Assembly (NCBI GenBank): GCA_002480085.1
Contig: DKPJ01000017.1
Location: 1 to 64,000, forward strand
Reading direction: 5' to 3'
Origin: Enterobacteriaceae bacterium UBA7338
GTDB lineage: Bacteria; Pseudomonadota; Gammaproteobacteria; Enterobacterales; Enterobacteriaceae
Length of the DNA stretch: 64,000 bases
In this document: in pieces, positions 36,247 to 44,800 of the stretch
Position numbering within the stretch: the stretch's first letter is position 1
Layout of the letters: every line of letters starts with the position of its first letter
Program-made: the position numbers and the translations under genes
The notes under the pieces: model-generated
What the model was told of the DNA's origin: nothing
The model's database searches: none
The model's input: the letters and a program-made list of their open reading frames with translations, nothing else

Positions 36247-36275
36247 ATTATACTGGATATCAGCAGGACACTCAA
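36247..36275 (-). promoter_or_regulatory. Sigma-70 promoter of aspS
   Basis: On the minus strand TTGAGT (36275-36270), a 17-base spacer and TATAAT (36252-36247) form a near-consensus promoter about 105 bases ahead of aspS. Confidence 0.75.
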
Positions 36276-36417
36276 AGCCAAGATGAGGCGCTACGTCGGC
36301 CTGGAGGTCAGTTTTTAGGTTGTTTCCGCCCTGCTCTTCTGCTCATTTTACGTGCCCCCTGCTGAGGTTCATTTCCTATGCTCTTAGCAGGCATAATGTA
36401 TGGAGCAGAATATACCA

Positions 36418-36777
36418 TTATTTATTTCCTACAGGAATAACGTCTCCATTATTATCCAAGGCAAATGTATAGTAATAAACTTTATTATTCACAGTATAAC
36501 TGACTGCATAAGTGCTATCCGGTTTTAAAGTTAGGTTAAAACAGGTGTTAGGGTAAGAGAGATGAACAAAATCGCCCGTAAGCAACTGTTGATATCTATT
36601 TTCATGAGAGGTAAGCGTATAGCGACTCAAAACATCTTTAGAATTAACGCTAAAACAAACGCTATTCGCACTGATGCTTATTGGTTTCCATTCCCCCAAC
36701 TCTTTTCCTTCTCTATTACCTCCAGGGCAACCTACTAACAGCAAACACAACGGAACTAATGCTATTACTCTTTTCAT
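36418..36777 (-). CDS. Putative T6SS-type immunity lipoprotein
   Basis: This 119-residue protein has a lipoprotein signal with lipobox LVGC (Cys17), so it should be anchored in the outer membrane or periplasm. The mature part has no motif I can name. It is beta-rich by eye (alternating YTL, YAVSYTV, YYYTFAL strands). Its ATG overlaps the TGA of the upstream metallopeptidase-like gene (TGATG), so the two are a coupled pair. I recall similar small lipoproteins annotated as T6SS immunity proteins; that assignment is from memory and from the pairing. The DNA is A+T-rich (a sampled 60-base line has 18 G+C). Confidence 0.65.
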   Translation of the reverse strand: MKRVIALVPLCLLLVGCPGGNREGKELGEWKPISISANSVCFSVNSKDVLSRYTLTSHENRYQQLLTGDFVHLSYPNTCFNLTLKPDSTYAVSYTVNNKVYYYTFALDNNGDVIPVGNK

Positions 36778-37313
36778 CAAGGAAACCTCTTGAGCACTTC
36801 TTTATATTTAGTTAATAAATTTATTACTGGCTCATCTGGATTGTAATTTCTCAATGTGTAAAGGTTACTGTGCCCCTGAAAACCATAATTTTTCAACAGC
36901 CAATAATCACTAACTATACTAGCCTGCTGCTCCAACCCATACTCAAGCAAACTGCTTTTATCTAATTCATAAGTATAATCTGCAGCCCAAGAAAACGCAC
37001 CTCTTATTCTTACCCACATTCCTCTTTGATACTGCCAGACATGCATCATTTCGTGAAGAAATAGATGTTGAACATCTATGAATGAATAGTTTCGAGGATT
37101 TGAGAAATCATTTTCGTATCGCGGTTTTCTAAACCACATCTCACCATCTGGACTCATAGCCTGGGCTGGATTTTGTAAGTTAAAGGGAAGGTAACTCGCT
37201 AAGTGAACCCATACTTTATTATAACGAATACTGTAACCATAAAGAGAGGCGGCCAGTTTTACTTCACCTGGGGTTAATAACCTTAACCCCCCTTCCCTTA
37301 TGCTATCTTTCAT
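36777..37313 (-). CDS. Putative zinc metallopeptidase, Rhs/Vgr-associated type
   Basis: This 178-residue protein has an HExxH zinc motif (His87, Glu88, His91 in LHEMMHVWQ), and Glu128 in LEQQAS is a likely third ligand. The N-terminal block LTPGEVKLAASLYG and the DGEMWF stretch resemble small proteins annotated as Rhs/Vgr-related, and the arrangement recalls DUF4157-type peptidase domains. It has no signal peptide. GGAGAG precedes the ATG. It is followed with overlap by a lipoprotein gene, like effector and immunity. No vgrG, hcp, PAAR or rhs gene is in the window, so it looks like an orphan pair. The region is A+T-rich, which suggests acquisition. Substrate unknown. Confidence 0.68.
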   Translation of the reverse strand: MKDSIREGGLRLLTPGEVKLAASLYGYSIRYNKVWVHLASYLPFNLQNPAQAMSPDGEMWFRKPRYENDFSNPRNYSFIDVQHLFLHEMMHVWQYQRGMWVRIRGAFSWAADYTYELDKSSLLEYGLEQQASIVSDYWLLKNYGFQGHSNLYTLRNYNPDEPVINLLTKYKEVLKRFP

Positions 37314-37571
37314 TATTCACTCTCCATAAAGAAAAGCTTATAATAACACTGTAGCTCCACAAAGAAATTATTTAGTTACTGAATGTTTATTGCTTGTAAT
37401 ATATACTCTCATTAATAATTACTCTAAAAATAGCTAAGTAATAGTCCTCACCTACAGCCTGACTGTATGCTTTTTCATCTACGCTCACAAAAACTAACAA
37501 AATTTGTGCTCCAGGCTAACGCCTTTTACGCTTACTGTATGGGCAAAACGACGTAGATAACAGGAGCTAAC

Positions 37572-38138
37572 ATGCCAGAACTTAACGCGAAAACAACTGC
37601 CCTTGTGGTTATCGATCTTCAGGAGGGCATTCTGCCGTTTGCCGGTGGTCCGCATACGGCGGATGAGGTTGTCACTCGCGCTGCTCGGCTGGCAGAGAAG
37701 TTTCGCGCCAATGGCGCACCGGTCGTGATGGTCCGCGTGGGCTGGTCGGCAGATTTCGCCGATGCGCTCAAGCAGCCTGTGGATGCCCCTATCGGTGGCC
37801 ACGCCCTGCCGCCAGAGTGGTGGCACTACCCGGTGGCGCTCGGCAAGCGCGATGGCGATATTGAAGTGATTAAACGCCAGTGGGGCGCCTTCTACGGCAC
37901 CGATCTGGAGCTGCAGCTGCGCCGCCGCGGCATCGACACCATTGTGCTGTGCGGTATCTCCACCAACATCGGCGTCGAGTCCACCGCCCGCAATGCGTGG
38001 GAGCTGGGCTTTAACCTGATCGTGGTGGAAGACGCCTGCAGCGCCGCCAGCAGCGAACAGCACCAGGGCAGCTTCACCCACATCTTCCCGCGCATTGGCC
38101 GGGTACGCAGCACCGAGGAGATCCTCTCCGCGCTATGA
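37572..38138 (+). CDS. yecD: Isochorismatase-family hydrolase YecD
   Basis: This 188-residue protein has the cysteine hydrolase fold. The catalytic triad is the Asp of VVIDLQEG (about residue 16), the Lys of IKRQWGAF, and the Cys of LCGISTNIGVE. Substrate is unknown. It matches E. coli YecD throughout. CAGGAG precedes the ATG. Its stop overlaps yecE by four bases (ATGA). Confidence 0.95.
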   Translation: MPELNAKTTALVVIDLQEGILPFAGGPHTADEVVTRAARLAEKFRANGAPVVMVRVGWSADFADALKQPVDAPIGGHALPPEWWHYPVALGKRDGDIEVIKRQWGAFYGTDLELQLRRRGIDTIVLCGISTNIGVESTARNAWELGFNLIVVEDACSAASSEQHQGSFTHIFPRIGRVRSTEEILSAL

Positions 38139-38953
38139 TCTACATTGGCCTGCCGCAGTGGTCGCACCCGAAATGGGTACGCCTTGGCATCACCGATCTC
38201 GAAGCCTATGCCCGCCACTTTAACTGTGTGGAGGGTAACACCACGCTGTATGCCCTGCCGAAGGCCGATATCGTTGCGCGCTGGCACGCCCAGACCACCG
38301 ACAGCTTTCGCTTCTGCTTTAAGTTCCCGGCAACCATCTCCCACCAGGCGCGGCTGCGCCAGTGCGACGATCTCACCGAGGAGTTCTTTAGCCGCATGAA
38401 ACCGCTGGCGGAGAGGATCGGTCAGTACTGGCTCCAGCTGCCCGCCTCCTTTGCACCGCAGGATCTGCCCGCGCTGTGGGCTTTCCTCGACGGCCTGCCT
38501 GCGGATTTCCGCTACGGGGTAGAGGTGCGCCATCCTGAGTTTTTCGCCAAGGGCGACGCGGAGACTCAGCTCAACCGGGGCCTGCATACGCGCGGCGTCA
38601 ACCGGGTGATCCTCGACAGCCGCCCGGTGCACAGCGCCCTGCCCCGCAGCGAAGCGGTGATCGAAGCCCAGCGCAAGAAACCGGTGGTGCCGGTCCATGC
38701 GGTGGTGACGGCGCAGCATCCGATGGTGCGCTTTATCGGCAGTGACGACATGGCGCAGAACAGCGCTCTTTTCGCCGTCTGGCTGGAGAAGCTGGCCCAG
38801 TGGGAGCAAAGCACCACGCCCTATCTTTTCCTGCATACGCCGGATATTGCCGAGGCACCGGTGCTGGTTGATACCCTGTGGTCAGCGCTGCAGCGCGCCG
38901 TGCCCTCCGTTGGCCCTGCGCCATCAATTCCGCAACAAACTTCTCTTTTCTGA
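38135..38953 (+). CDS. yecE: DUF72 family protein YecE
   Basis: This 272-residue TIM-barrel-like protein of the DUF72 family has the conserved ARHFNCVEGNTTLYALP and FKFPATISH blocks. Function is unknown. Translation is coupled to yecD by an ATGA overlap, and the pair is conserved in E. coli. Confidence 0.94.
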   Translation: MIYIGLPQWSHPKWVRLGITDLEAYARHFNCVEGNTTLYALPKADIVARWHAQTTDSFRFCFKFPATISHQARLRQCDDLTEEFFSRMKPLAERIGQYWLQLPASFAPQDLPALWAFLDGLPADFRYGVEVRHPEFFAKGDAETQLNRGLHTRGVNRVILDSRPVHSALPRSEAVIEAQRKKPVVPVHAVVTAQHPMVRFIGSDDMAQNSALFAVWLEKLAQWEQSTTPYLFLHTPDIAEAPVLVDTLWSALQRAVPSVGPAPSIPQQTSLF

Positions 38954-39004
38954 AGCAGGCGCTATCATAGAGGCGTACCCTTTCCGGGCTTAAATGGAGT
39001 TTCT

Positions 39005-39400
39005 ATGGTAAGCGCGCTGTATGCCGTGCTGGGTGTCCTGCTGCTGATTAAGTTCTCTTTTGACGTTGTGCGCCTGCGCATGCAGTATCGGGTCTCGATG
39101 GGCGACGGTGGGTTTAGCGAGCTACAGACCGCCATCCGTATTCACGGCAACGCGGCGGAGTATCTTCCCGGCGGCCTGATCCTGCTGCTGTTTATGGAGA
39201 TGAACGGCGCAGAAACCTGGATGGTGCACGTCTGCGGGCTGCTGCTGATTGTGGGTCGTCTGATGCACTACTACGGTTTGCATCACCAGCTGATGCGCTG
39301 GCGGCGTTCCGGTATGAGCGCGACCTGGTGCTCGCTGGTGCTGATGGTGCTGGCAAACCTCTGGTACATGCCCTGGGAGTTGGTTTTCTCTGTGCATTAG
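39005..39400 (+). CDS. yecN: MAPEG-family inner membrane protein YecN
   Basis: This 131-residue membrane protein has about four transmembrane helices, with the MAPEG pattern RIHGNAAEYLP (about residues 45-55). Family members are glutathione- and eicosanoid-related in animals; the bacterial substrate is unknown. It lies 51 bases after yecE and 40 before cmoA. Confidence 0.94.
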   Translation: MVSALYAVLGVLLLIKFSFDVVRLRMQYRVSMGDGGFSELQTAIRIHGNAAEYLPGGLILLLFMEMNGAETWMVHVCGLLLIVGRLMHYYGLHHQLMRWRRSGMSATWCSLVLMVLANLWYMPWELVFSVH

Positions 39401-39440
39401 CGCACAATACGCCACTTTTGTTTTCTCGGATTTTTACGTT

Positions 39441-40184
39441 ATGTCTCACCGCGACACGCTTTTCTCTGCGCCTATCGCCAGCCTGGGTGACTGGACATTC
39501 GATGAACGGGTAGCCGAAGTCTTCCCGGACATGATCCAGCGCTCCGTTCCCGGCTACTCCAACATTATCTCCATGATCGGCATGCTGGCGGAGCGTTTCG
39601 TGCAGCCCGCTACCCAGGTCTACGATCTGGGCTGCTCGCTGGGCGCGGCCACGCTCTCCGTACGCCGTAACATCGCCCATCCGGAGTGTAAAATTATCGC
39701 CGTAGATAACTCTCCGGCAATGGTTGAACGCTGCCGCCGCCATATTGACGCCTATAAAGCGCCAACGCCGGTTGAGGTCATTGAGGGCGATATTCGCCAT
39801 ATCCGCATTGAAAACGCGTCGCTGGTAGTGCTGAACTTTACCCTGCAATTTATCGAGCCTGCTGAACGTCAGGCGCTGCTGGATAACATCTATCAGGGGC
39901 TGAATCCGGGCGGCGCACTGGTGCTTTCCGAGAAATTCAGCTTTGAGGATGCCACCACCGGCGAGCTGCTGTTTAACATGCATCACGATTTCAAACGTGC
40001 CAACGGCTACAGCGAGCTGGAGATCAGCCAGAAGCGCAGCATGCTGGAGAACGTCATGCTTACCGACTCCGTGGAGACGCACAAGGCCCGCCTGCGCCAG
40101 GCCGGGTTTGAGCACAGCGAACTCTGGTTCCAGTGCTTTAACTTTGGTTCGCTGGTGGCGCTGAAAGCAGGAGCGTCCGCATGA
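39441..40184 (+). CDS. cmoA: Carboxy-SAM synthase CmoA
   Basis: This 247-residue methyltransferase-fold enzyme makes carboxy-S-adenosyl-L-methionine from SAM and prephenate. The SAM motif is YDLGCSLGAATL (about residues 61-72). The product is used by CmoB, the next gene, whose ATG overlaps the cmoA stop by four bases. Confidence 0.97.
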   Translation: MSHRDTLFSAPIASLGDWTFDERVAEVFPDMIQRSVPGYSNIISMIGMLAERFVQPATQVYDLGCSLGAATLSVRRNIAHPECKIIAVDNSPAMVERCRRHIDAYKAPTPVEVIEGDIRHIRIENASLVVLNFTLQFIEPAERQALLDNIYQGLNPGGALVLSEKFSFEDATTGELLFNMHHDFKRANGYSELEISQKRSMLENVMLTDSVETHKARLRQAGFEHSELWFQCFNFGSLVALKAGASA

Positions 40185-41152
40185 TCGAGTTCGGTAACTT
40201 CTATCAGCAGATTGCTAAAAGCCCACTCTCCCACTGGCTTGAGACTCTGCCCGCGCAGATTGCCACCTGGCAGCGCGGCGCTCTGCACGGCCAGTTCAAG
40301 CAGTGGACCAACGCGGTAGCGTTTCTGCCGGAGATGCAGCCGTACCGCCTCGATCTGCTGCACAGCGTCACGGCGGAGAGCGAAACCCCGCTAAGCCCAG
40401 GCCAGATCAAGCGCATCGATACGCTGCTGCGTAACCTGATGCCCTGGCGAAAGGGACCGTTCTCACTCTATGGCGTGGACATCGACACCGAGTGGCGCTC
40501 CGACTGGAAGTGGGATCGTGTATTACCGCACCTCTCCGACCTGACCGGGCGCACGATCCTCGACGTGGGCTGCGGCAGCGGCTATCACCTGTGGCGAATG
40601 GTGGGCGCGGGCGCACAGCTGGCGGTAGGTATCGATCCGACCCAGCTGTTCCTCTGCCAGTTTGAGGCGGTGCGCAAGCTGCTGGGCGGCGACCAGCGGG
40701 CGCATCTCCTGCCGCTGGGCATTGAGCAGCTTCCGGCGCTGAACGCATTTGATACGGTCTTCTCGATGGGCGTGCTCTATCACCGCCGCTCGCCGCTGGA
40801 GCACCTGTGGCAGCTTAAGGATCAGCTGGTGAGCGAAGGCGAGCTGGTGCTGGAGACGCTGGTTGTCGAGGGCGATGAGCGCACGGTGCTGATCCCCGGC
40901 GATCGCTATGCCCAGATGCGCAACGTCTACTTTATCCCCTCCGCGCTGGCGCTGAAAAACTGGCTGGAGAAGTGTGGTTTTGTTGATGTCCGTATCGTTG
41001 ACGTCTGCCAGACCACCACCGAAGAGCAGCGCCGTACCGACTGGATGATCACCGAGTCGCTGGCGGAGTTCCTCGATCCGAACGACCCGAATAAGACCGT
41101 TGAGGGCTACCCGGCCCCGCTGCGTGCGGTGTTGATTGCGAAGAAGCCATAA
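40181..41152 (+). CDS. cmoB: tRNA U34 carboxymethyltransferase CmoB
   Basis: This 323-residue enzyme transfers the carboxymethyl group of carboxy-SAM to 5-hydroxyuridine at tRNA position 34, giving cmo5U. The SAM motif is ILDVGCGSGYH (about residues 125-135). It is coupled to cmoA. The torYZ genes found downstream in E. coli are absent; repeats and cutC follow instead. Confidence 0.97.
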   Translation: MIEFGNFYQQIAKSPLSHWLETLPAQIATWQRGALHGQFKQWTNAVAFLPEMQPYRLDLLHSVTAESETPLSPGQIKRIDTLLRNLMPWRKGPFSLYGVDIDTEWRSDWKWDRVLPHLSDLTGRTILDVGCGSGYHLWRMVGAGAQLAVGIDPTQLFLCQFEAVRKLLGGDQRAHLLPLGIEQLPALNAFDTVFSMGVLYHRRSPLEHLWQLKDQLVSEGELVLETLVVEGDERTVLIPGDRYAQMRNVYFIPSALALKNWLEKCGFVDVRIVDVCQTTTEEQRRTDWMITESLAEFLDPNDPNKTVEGYPAPLRAVLIAKKP

Positions 41153-41170
41153 TACGGTAGTCAATACAGT

Positions 41171-41240
41171 TGTAGCCCCGGTAAGCGCAGCGCCACCGGG
41201 GAAAACGCCGGGTGGCGGCTATGCCTTACCCGGCCTACAT
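41171..41240. repeat. REP/BIME element after cmoB
   Basis: Facing REP arms (CCCCGGTAAGCGCAGCGCCACCGGGG and GCCGGGTGGCGGCTATGCCTTACCCGGC) separated by a few bases, in the gap between the convergent genes cmoB and cutC. Confidence 0.85.
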
Positions 41241-41249
41241 ACGCTGCAC

Positions 41250-41378
41250 TTTTTCCAAAATAGTTCAAGCTGCAACAAGGCGGCAACGCAGCGAGTCGCC
41301 GGGAGCTTACATAGGTAAGTGACCGGTGTGAGCGAGGCAGCCAACACAGTTGCAGTTTGAAATATGACGGAAAAAAAA
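41250..41378. repeat. Long imperfect inverted-repeat element
   Basis: The ends are inverted copies: TTTTTCCAAAATAGTTCAAG with GCTGCAAC on the left, and TTGCAGTTTGAAATATGACGGAAAAA on the right. The centre has CTTAC-ATAG-GTAAG. The whole can fold into one long stem of about 129 bases. I believe similar copies are scattered in enterobacterial genomes. It has no ORF and may be a small non-autonomous element. Confidence 0.65.
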
Positions 41379-41405
41379 TGGCCCCTGTTGAAATGGCAGG
41401 GGCCT
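41371..41405 (-). terminator. Terminator of cutC
   Basis: On the minus strand GGCCCCTGCCATTTCAACAGGGGCC is followed by ATTTTTTTT, about 50 bases past the cutC stop. Confidence 0.85.
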
Positions 41406-41455
41406 GGTACAAAGCAAGCATCATATTGGGCGACATGATGTGCGGTAAAAAAGGG

Positions 41456-42202
41456 TCAGAACGCACGATGACGGGTAATCATCGCTTTCATTTCCGCTAC
41501 AATTTCACCGTCCACGCAATAGCGCAGATACTCATCCGACTGCGCGTCAGATGACATCGACAATCCCTGTTGACGGTAACGCATGGGTGAGGGCGTCCAC
41601 ATTCCCGCGGAGCTGTGCACCTCCTCCACCCCTGCGTTCAGAAACAGATGCAGGTTGCTGGCTCGAACACCAGCACCAGCCATAATGATTGGAGCACCGG
41701 ATCGTGCTTTTAGTTCCGTAATTAATGAAAGTCCTTTTTCCGCGGACGCCTTTTGCCCCGAGGTAAGGATCCGTGAAACGCCCAGATCCGCTAATTTATC
41801 AACGGCTTCGTGTGGCTTGATACACATATCAAAGGCACGATGAAAAGTCACCGCCATCCCCTCTGCGGCCTGCATAATTTGCCGCATCCGAGGCATATCG
41901 ACATTCCCGCCCTCCTCCAGCACGCCGATAACCAGGCCCGGAAAGCCAAGGGCCTTGATCAGCCTGACGTCATCCAGCATGGCGCTGAACTCATCGTCGG
42001 TATAGCAGAAGTCCCCCCCGCGCGGGCGGATAATCGGGTGCACGGGGATCGTCACCGTCTCGCGCACCAGTCGCAGGACGCCGTGAGAGGGAGTCAACCC
42101 GCCCTCTTTCGGGGCGGCACAAAGCTCAATGCGATCCGCACCGTTGAGCTGCGCGGTCTCGGCGCTCGCCTGGCTATAACAGCAGATCTCCAGCAGGGCC
42201 AT
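41456..42202 (-). CDS. cutC: Copper homeostasis protein CutC
   Basis: This 248-residue TIM-barrel protein begins MALLEICCYS. It is linked to copper tolerance, although the direct role is disputed. Conserved parts are GADRIELC, HPIIRPRGGDFCY, and MAGAGVRASN. It follows yecM by 17 bases in the same direction. Confidence 0.96.
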   Translation of the reverse strand: MALLEICCYSQASAETAQLNGADRIELCAAPKEGGLTPSHGVLRLVRETVTIPVHPIIRPRGGDFCYTDDEFSAMLDDVRLIKALGFPGLVIGVLEEGGNVDMPRMRQIMQAAEGMAVTFHRAFDMCIKPHEAVDKLADLGVSRILTSGQKASAEKGLSLITELKARSGAPIIMAGAGVRASNLHLFLNAGVEEVHSSAGMWTPSPMRYRQQGLSMSSDAQSDEYLRYCVDGEIVAEMKAMITRHRAF

Positions 42203-42219
42203 TTTCGTCCTCCTCGGTT

Positions 42220-42786
42220 CTACGCGCCGCTTTCGCTCGCGACGATTGCTTCGATGGACCAGGGGTGGAACTTCACCGTTACCGTGCCATCGGTCACGGC
42301 AAGGGTTGGGTTGGGCAGACGCTCGTGCTCCCCTTTTGGCGAGCTGGTTTTAACGGCGATGCCCGGCTGGCGTAGCCCCTCATCCGCCAGCAGCGCCAGC
42401 GCCCGGGCGTTAAGGGTCTCCGGTTCGCCGGGCAGCACGATCTCGATATGCTCCCAGCCTTCGTGCGGGTAGCGTTTTTCGCCCGGCCACGGCAGCTCTA
42501 CCACCGTAAAGCACCAGTGCGCCACCTTCACCGGCTGATGCAGCTTAAACAGGCAGATCGGCCGGCCGTTTATGATGTTCTCCGACAGCAGCGTGCCGCA
42601 CTGCTCAAAGCCGCGACGCCAGCGCTCGGCGGTGGTATTCTGATGGCAGCGCAGCGAAATGTGATCGGCCTCCAGAGGCGCAATATCCAATCCCAGCCGG
42701 GTGGCAAGTTCTGTTAACGCTTTCGTAAAGCGCGGAAGATCCGCAGAAATATCATGCAATTCGTCAATGGTCTGCCAGTCAGCCAT
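42220..42786 (-). CDS. yecM: VOC-like protein YecM
   Basis: This 188-residue protein of unknown function has a fold related to glyoxalase/VOC metal-binding proteins (His in ADHISLRCH, Glu in HEGWEHIEIV). It matches E. coli YecM throughout. I chose the ATG at 42786 (MADWQTID) by alignment, 33 codons inside the ORF that begins at 42885. It is divergent from argS. Confidence 0.95.
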   Translation of the reverse strand: MADWQTIDELHDISADLPRFTKALTELATRLGLDIAPLEADHISLRCHQNTTAERWRRGFEQCGTLLSENIINGRPICLFKLHQPVKVAHWCFTVVELPWPGEKRYPHEGWEHIEIVLPGEPETLNARALALLADEGLRQPGIAVKTSSPKGEHERLPNPTLAVTDGTVTVKFHPWSIEAIVASESGA

Positions 42787-43031
42787 GGTTAACGCCCTCA
42801 TTTGTCGCAAAGCCGCTAATTTACCCTGTTGTCGGACGCTCACCAAACGCCGATTGCCTCGCCCGGCAAATGAATGATTATTCACGATTAGCTTGCCGTT
42901 TATTTGCGCAAAACCCGCGTCCCGACAGGGCTGACGGCAGCAGGCAATTGCAGTATACTCCCGGCTTTACTTATCAACACCCGGACGCAGGCGGCTTTTT
43001 GCGCGCTGCGTCGTTAACGTAAGGTATCCCG

Positions 43032-44765
43032 GTGAATATTCAGGCACTTCTCTCAGAAAAAGTCAGTCAGGCACTGATTGCCGCAGGCGCGCCTGCGGAT
43101 TGCGAGCCGCAGGTTCGTCAGTCAGCAAAAGTACAGTTTGGTGACTACCAGGCCAATGGCGTGATGGCGGTTGCAAAAAAACTGGGCATGCCCCCGCGAC
43201 AGGTTGCTGAGCAGGTCCTGACCCACCTCGACCTCAACGGCATTGCCAGCAAGGTTGAGATCGCCGGGCCGGGCTTTATCAATATCTTCCTCGATCCGGC
43301 ATTTCTGGCCGACCAGGTAAACCAGGCTCTGACCTCCGATCGTCTGGGCCTCTCCCGCCCGGAGCCGCAGACCATCGTGGTTGACTACTCGGCCCCGAAC
43401 GTGGCGAAAGAGATGCACGTTGGCCATCTGCGTTCGACCATCATTGGCGACGCCTCCGTACGTACCCTTGAGCTGTTGGGCCACAAAGTGATCCGCGCCA
43501 ACCACGTCGGCGACTGGGGCACCCAGTTTGGGATGCTGATTGCCTTCCTGGAGCTTAAGCAGCAGGAGAACGCGGGCGAGATGGCGCTGGCGGATCTCGA
43601 AGCGTTCTATCGTGAAGCGAAAAAGCACTACGACGAAGATGAAGCCTTTGCCGAGCGCGCCCGTGGCTACGTGGTTAAACTGCAGGGCGGCGACGAGTAC
43701 TGCCGTCAGATGTGGCGCAAGCTGGTGGATATCACCATGGCGCAGAACCAGGTCAACTACGATCGTCTGAACGTGACCCTGACCAGCAAGGACGTAATGG
43801 GTGAAAGCCTCTACAACCCGATGCTGCCGGGCATCGTCGCCGATCTGAAAGCCAAAGGGCTGGCGGTAGAGAGCGAAGGCGCGACCGTGGTCTTCCTCGA
43901 CGAGTACAAAAATAAAGAGGGTGAGCCGATGGGCGTCATCATCCAGAAAAAGGATGGCGGCTACCTCTACACTACCACCGATATCGCCTGCGCCAAGTAC
44001 CGCTTTGAGACGCTGCATGCCGATCGCGTGCTCTACTACATCGACTCCCGTCAGCACCAGCATCTGATGCAGGCGTGGACTATCGTGCGCAAAGCGGGCT
44101 ACGTGCCAGAGAGCGTGCCGCTGGAGCACCACATGTTCGGCATGATGCTGGGCAAAGACGGCAAGCCGTTCAAAACCCGTGCGGGCGGTACCGTGAAGCT
44201 CTCTGATTTGCTGGACGAGGCGCTGGAGCGCGCCCGCCGTCTGGTGGCGGAGAAGAACCCGGACATGCCTGCCGACGAGCTGGAAAAGCTGGCTAACGCG
44301 GTGGGTATCGGCGCGGTGAAGTATGCGGATCTCTCTAAAAACCGCACCACCGACTACATCTTTGACTGGGATAACATGCTGGCCTTTGAGGGCAATACCG
44401 CGCCGTACATGCAGTATGCCTACACCCGCGTGCTCTCCGTGTTCCGCAAAGCGGAAATTGACGAGAGCGTGCTGGCAAATGCCAACGTGGTGATTACTGA
44501 AGATCGTGAGGCCCAGCTGGCGGCACGTCTGCTGCAGTTTGAAGAGACGCTGAACGTGGTCGCCCGTGAAGGTACGCCGCACGTGATGTGTAGCTACCTC
44601 TACGATCTGGCGGGCCTCTTCTCTGGCTTCTACGAGCACTGCCCGATTCTGACCGCTGAGAGCGACGAGACGCGCCTGAGCCGTCTGAAGCTGGCGCAGC
44701 TGACTGCCAAAACGCTGAAGATGGGTCTGGATACCCTCGGGATCCAGACCGTCGAACGGATGTAA
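43032..44765 (+). CDS. argS: Arginyl-tRNA synthetase
   Basis: This 577-residue class Ia synthetase has an N-terminal Add-1 domain (about residues 1-110). The HIGH motif appears as HVGHLRST (about residues 130-137). A KMSKS equivalent is replaced by the FKTRAGG region, as in other ArgRS. The anticodon domain is C-terminal. The start is GTG at 43032, as in E. coli. It ends in a strong bidirectional hairpin. Confidence 0.98.
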   Translation: MNIQALLSEKVSQALIAAGAPADCEPQVRQSAKVQFGDYQANGVMAVAKKLGMPPRQVAEQVLTHLDLNGIASKVEIAGPGFINIFLDPAFLADQVNQALTSDRLGLSRPEPQTIVVDYSAPNVAKEMHVGHLRSTIIGDASVRTLELLGHKVIRANHVGDWGTQFGMLIAFLELKQQENAGEMALADLEAFYREAKKHYDEDEAFAERARGYVVKLQGGDEYCRQMWRKLVDITMAQNQVNYDRLNVTLTSKDVMGESLYNPMLPGIVADLKAKGLAVESEGATVVFLDEYKNKEGEPMGVIIQKKDGGYLYTTTDIACAKYRFETLHADRVLYYIDSRQHQHLMQAWTIVRKAGYVPESVPLEHHMFGMMLGKDGKPFKTRAGGTVKLSDLLDEALERARRLVAEKNPDMPADELEKLANAVGIGAVKYADLSKNRTTDYIFDWDNMLAFEGNTAPYMQYAYTRVLSVFRKAEIDESVLANANVVITEDREAQLAARLLQFEETLNVVAREGTPHVMCSYLYDLAGLFSGFYEHCPILTAESDETRLSRLKLAQLTAKTLKMGLDTLGIQTVERM

Positions 44766-44767
44766 AA

Positions 44768-44797
44768 TCAAAAAACCCGGCAATGCCGGGTTTTTTA
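44768..44797. terminator. Bidirectional terminator between argS and the GH105 gene
   Basis: AAAAAACCCGGCA / TGCCGGGTTTTTT between two convergent genes. Confidence 0.92.
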
Positions 44798-44800
44798 TTA

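Noticed and set aside
41136..41318. Short plus-strand ORF over the repeats after cmoB
   Set aside because: It is made of REP and inverted-repeat DNA and has no ribosome binding site.
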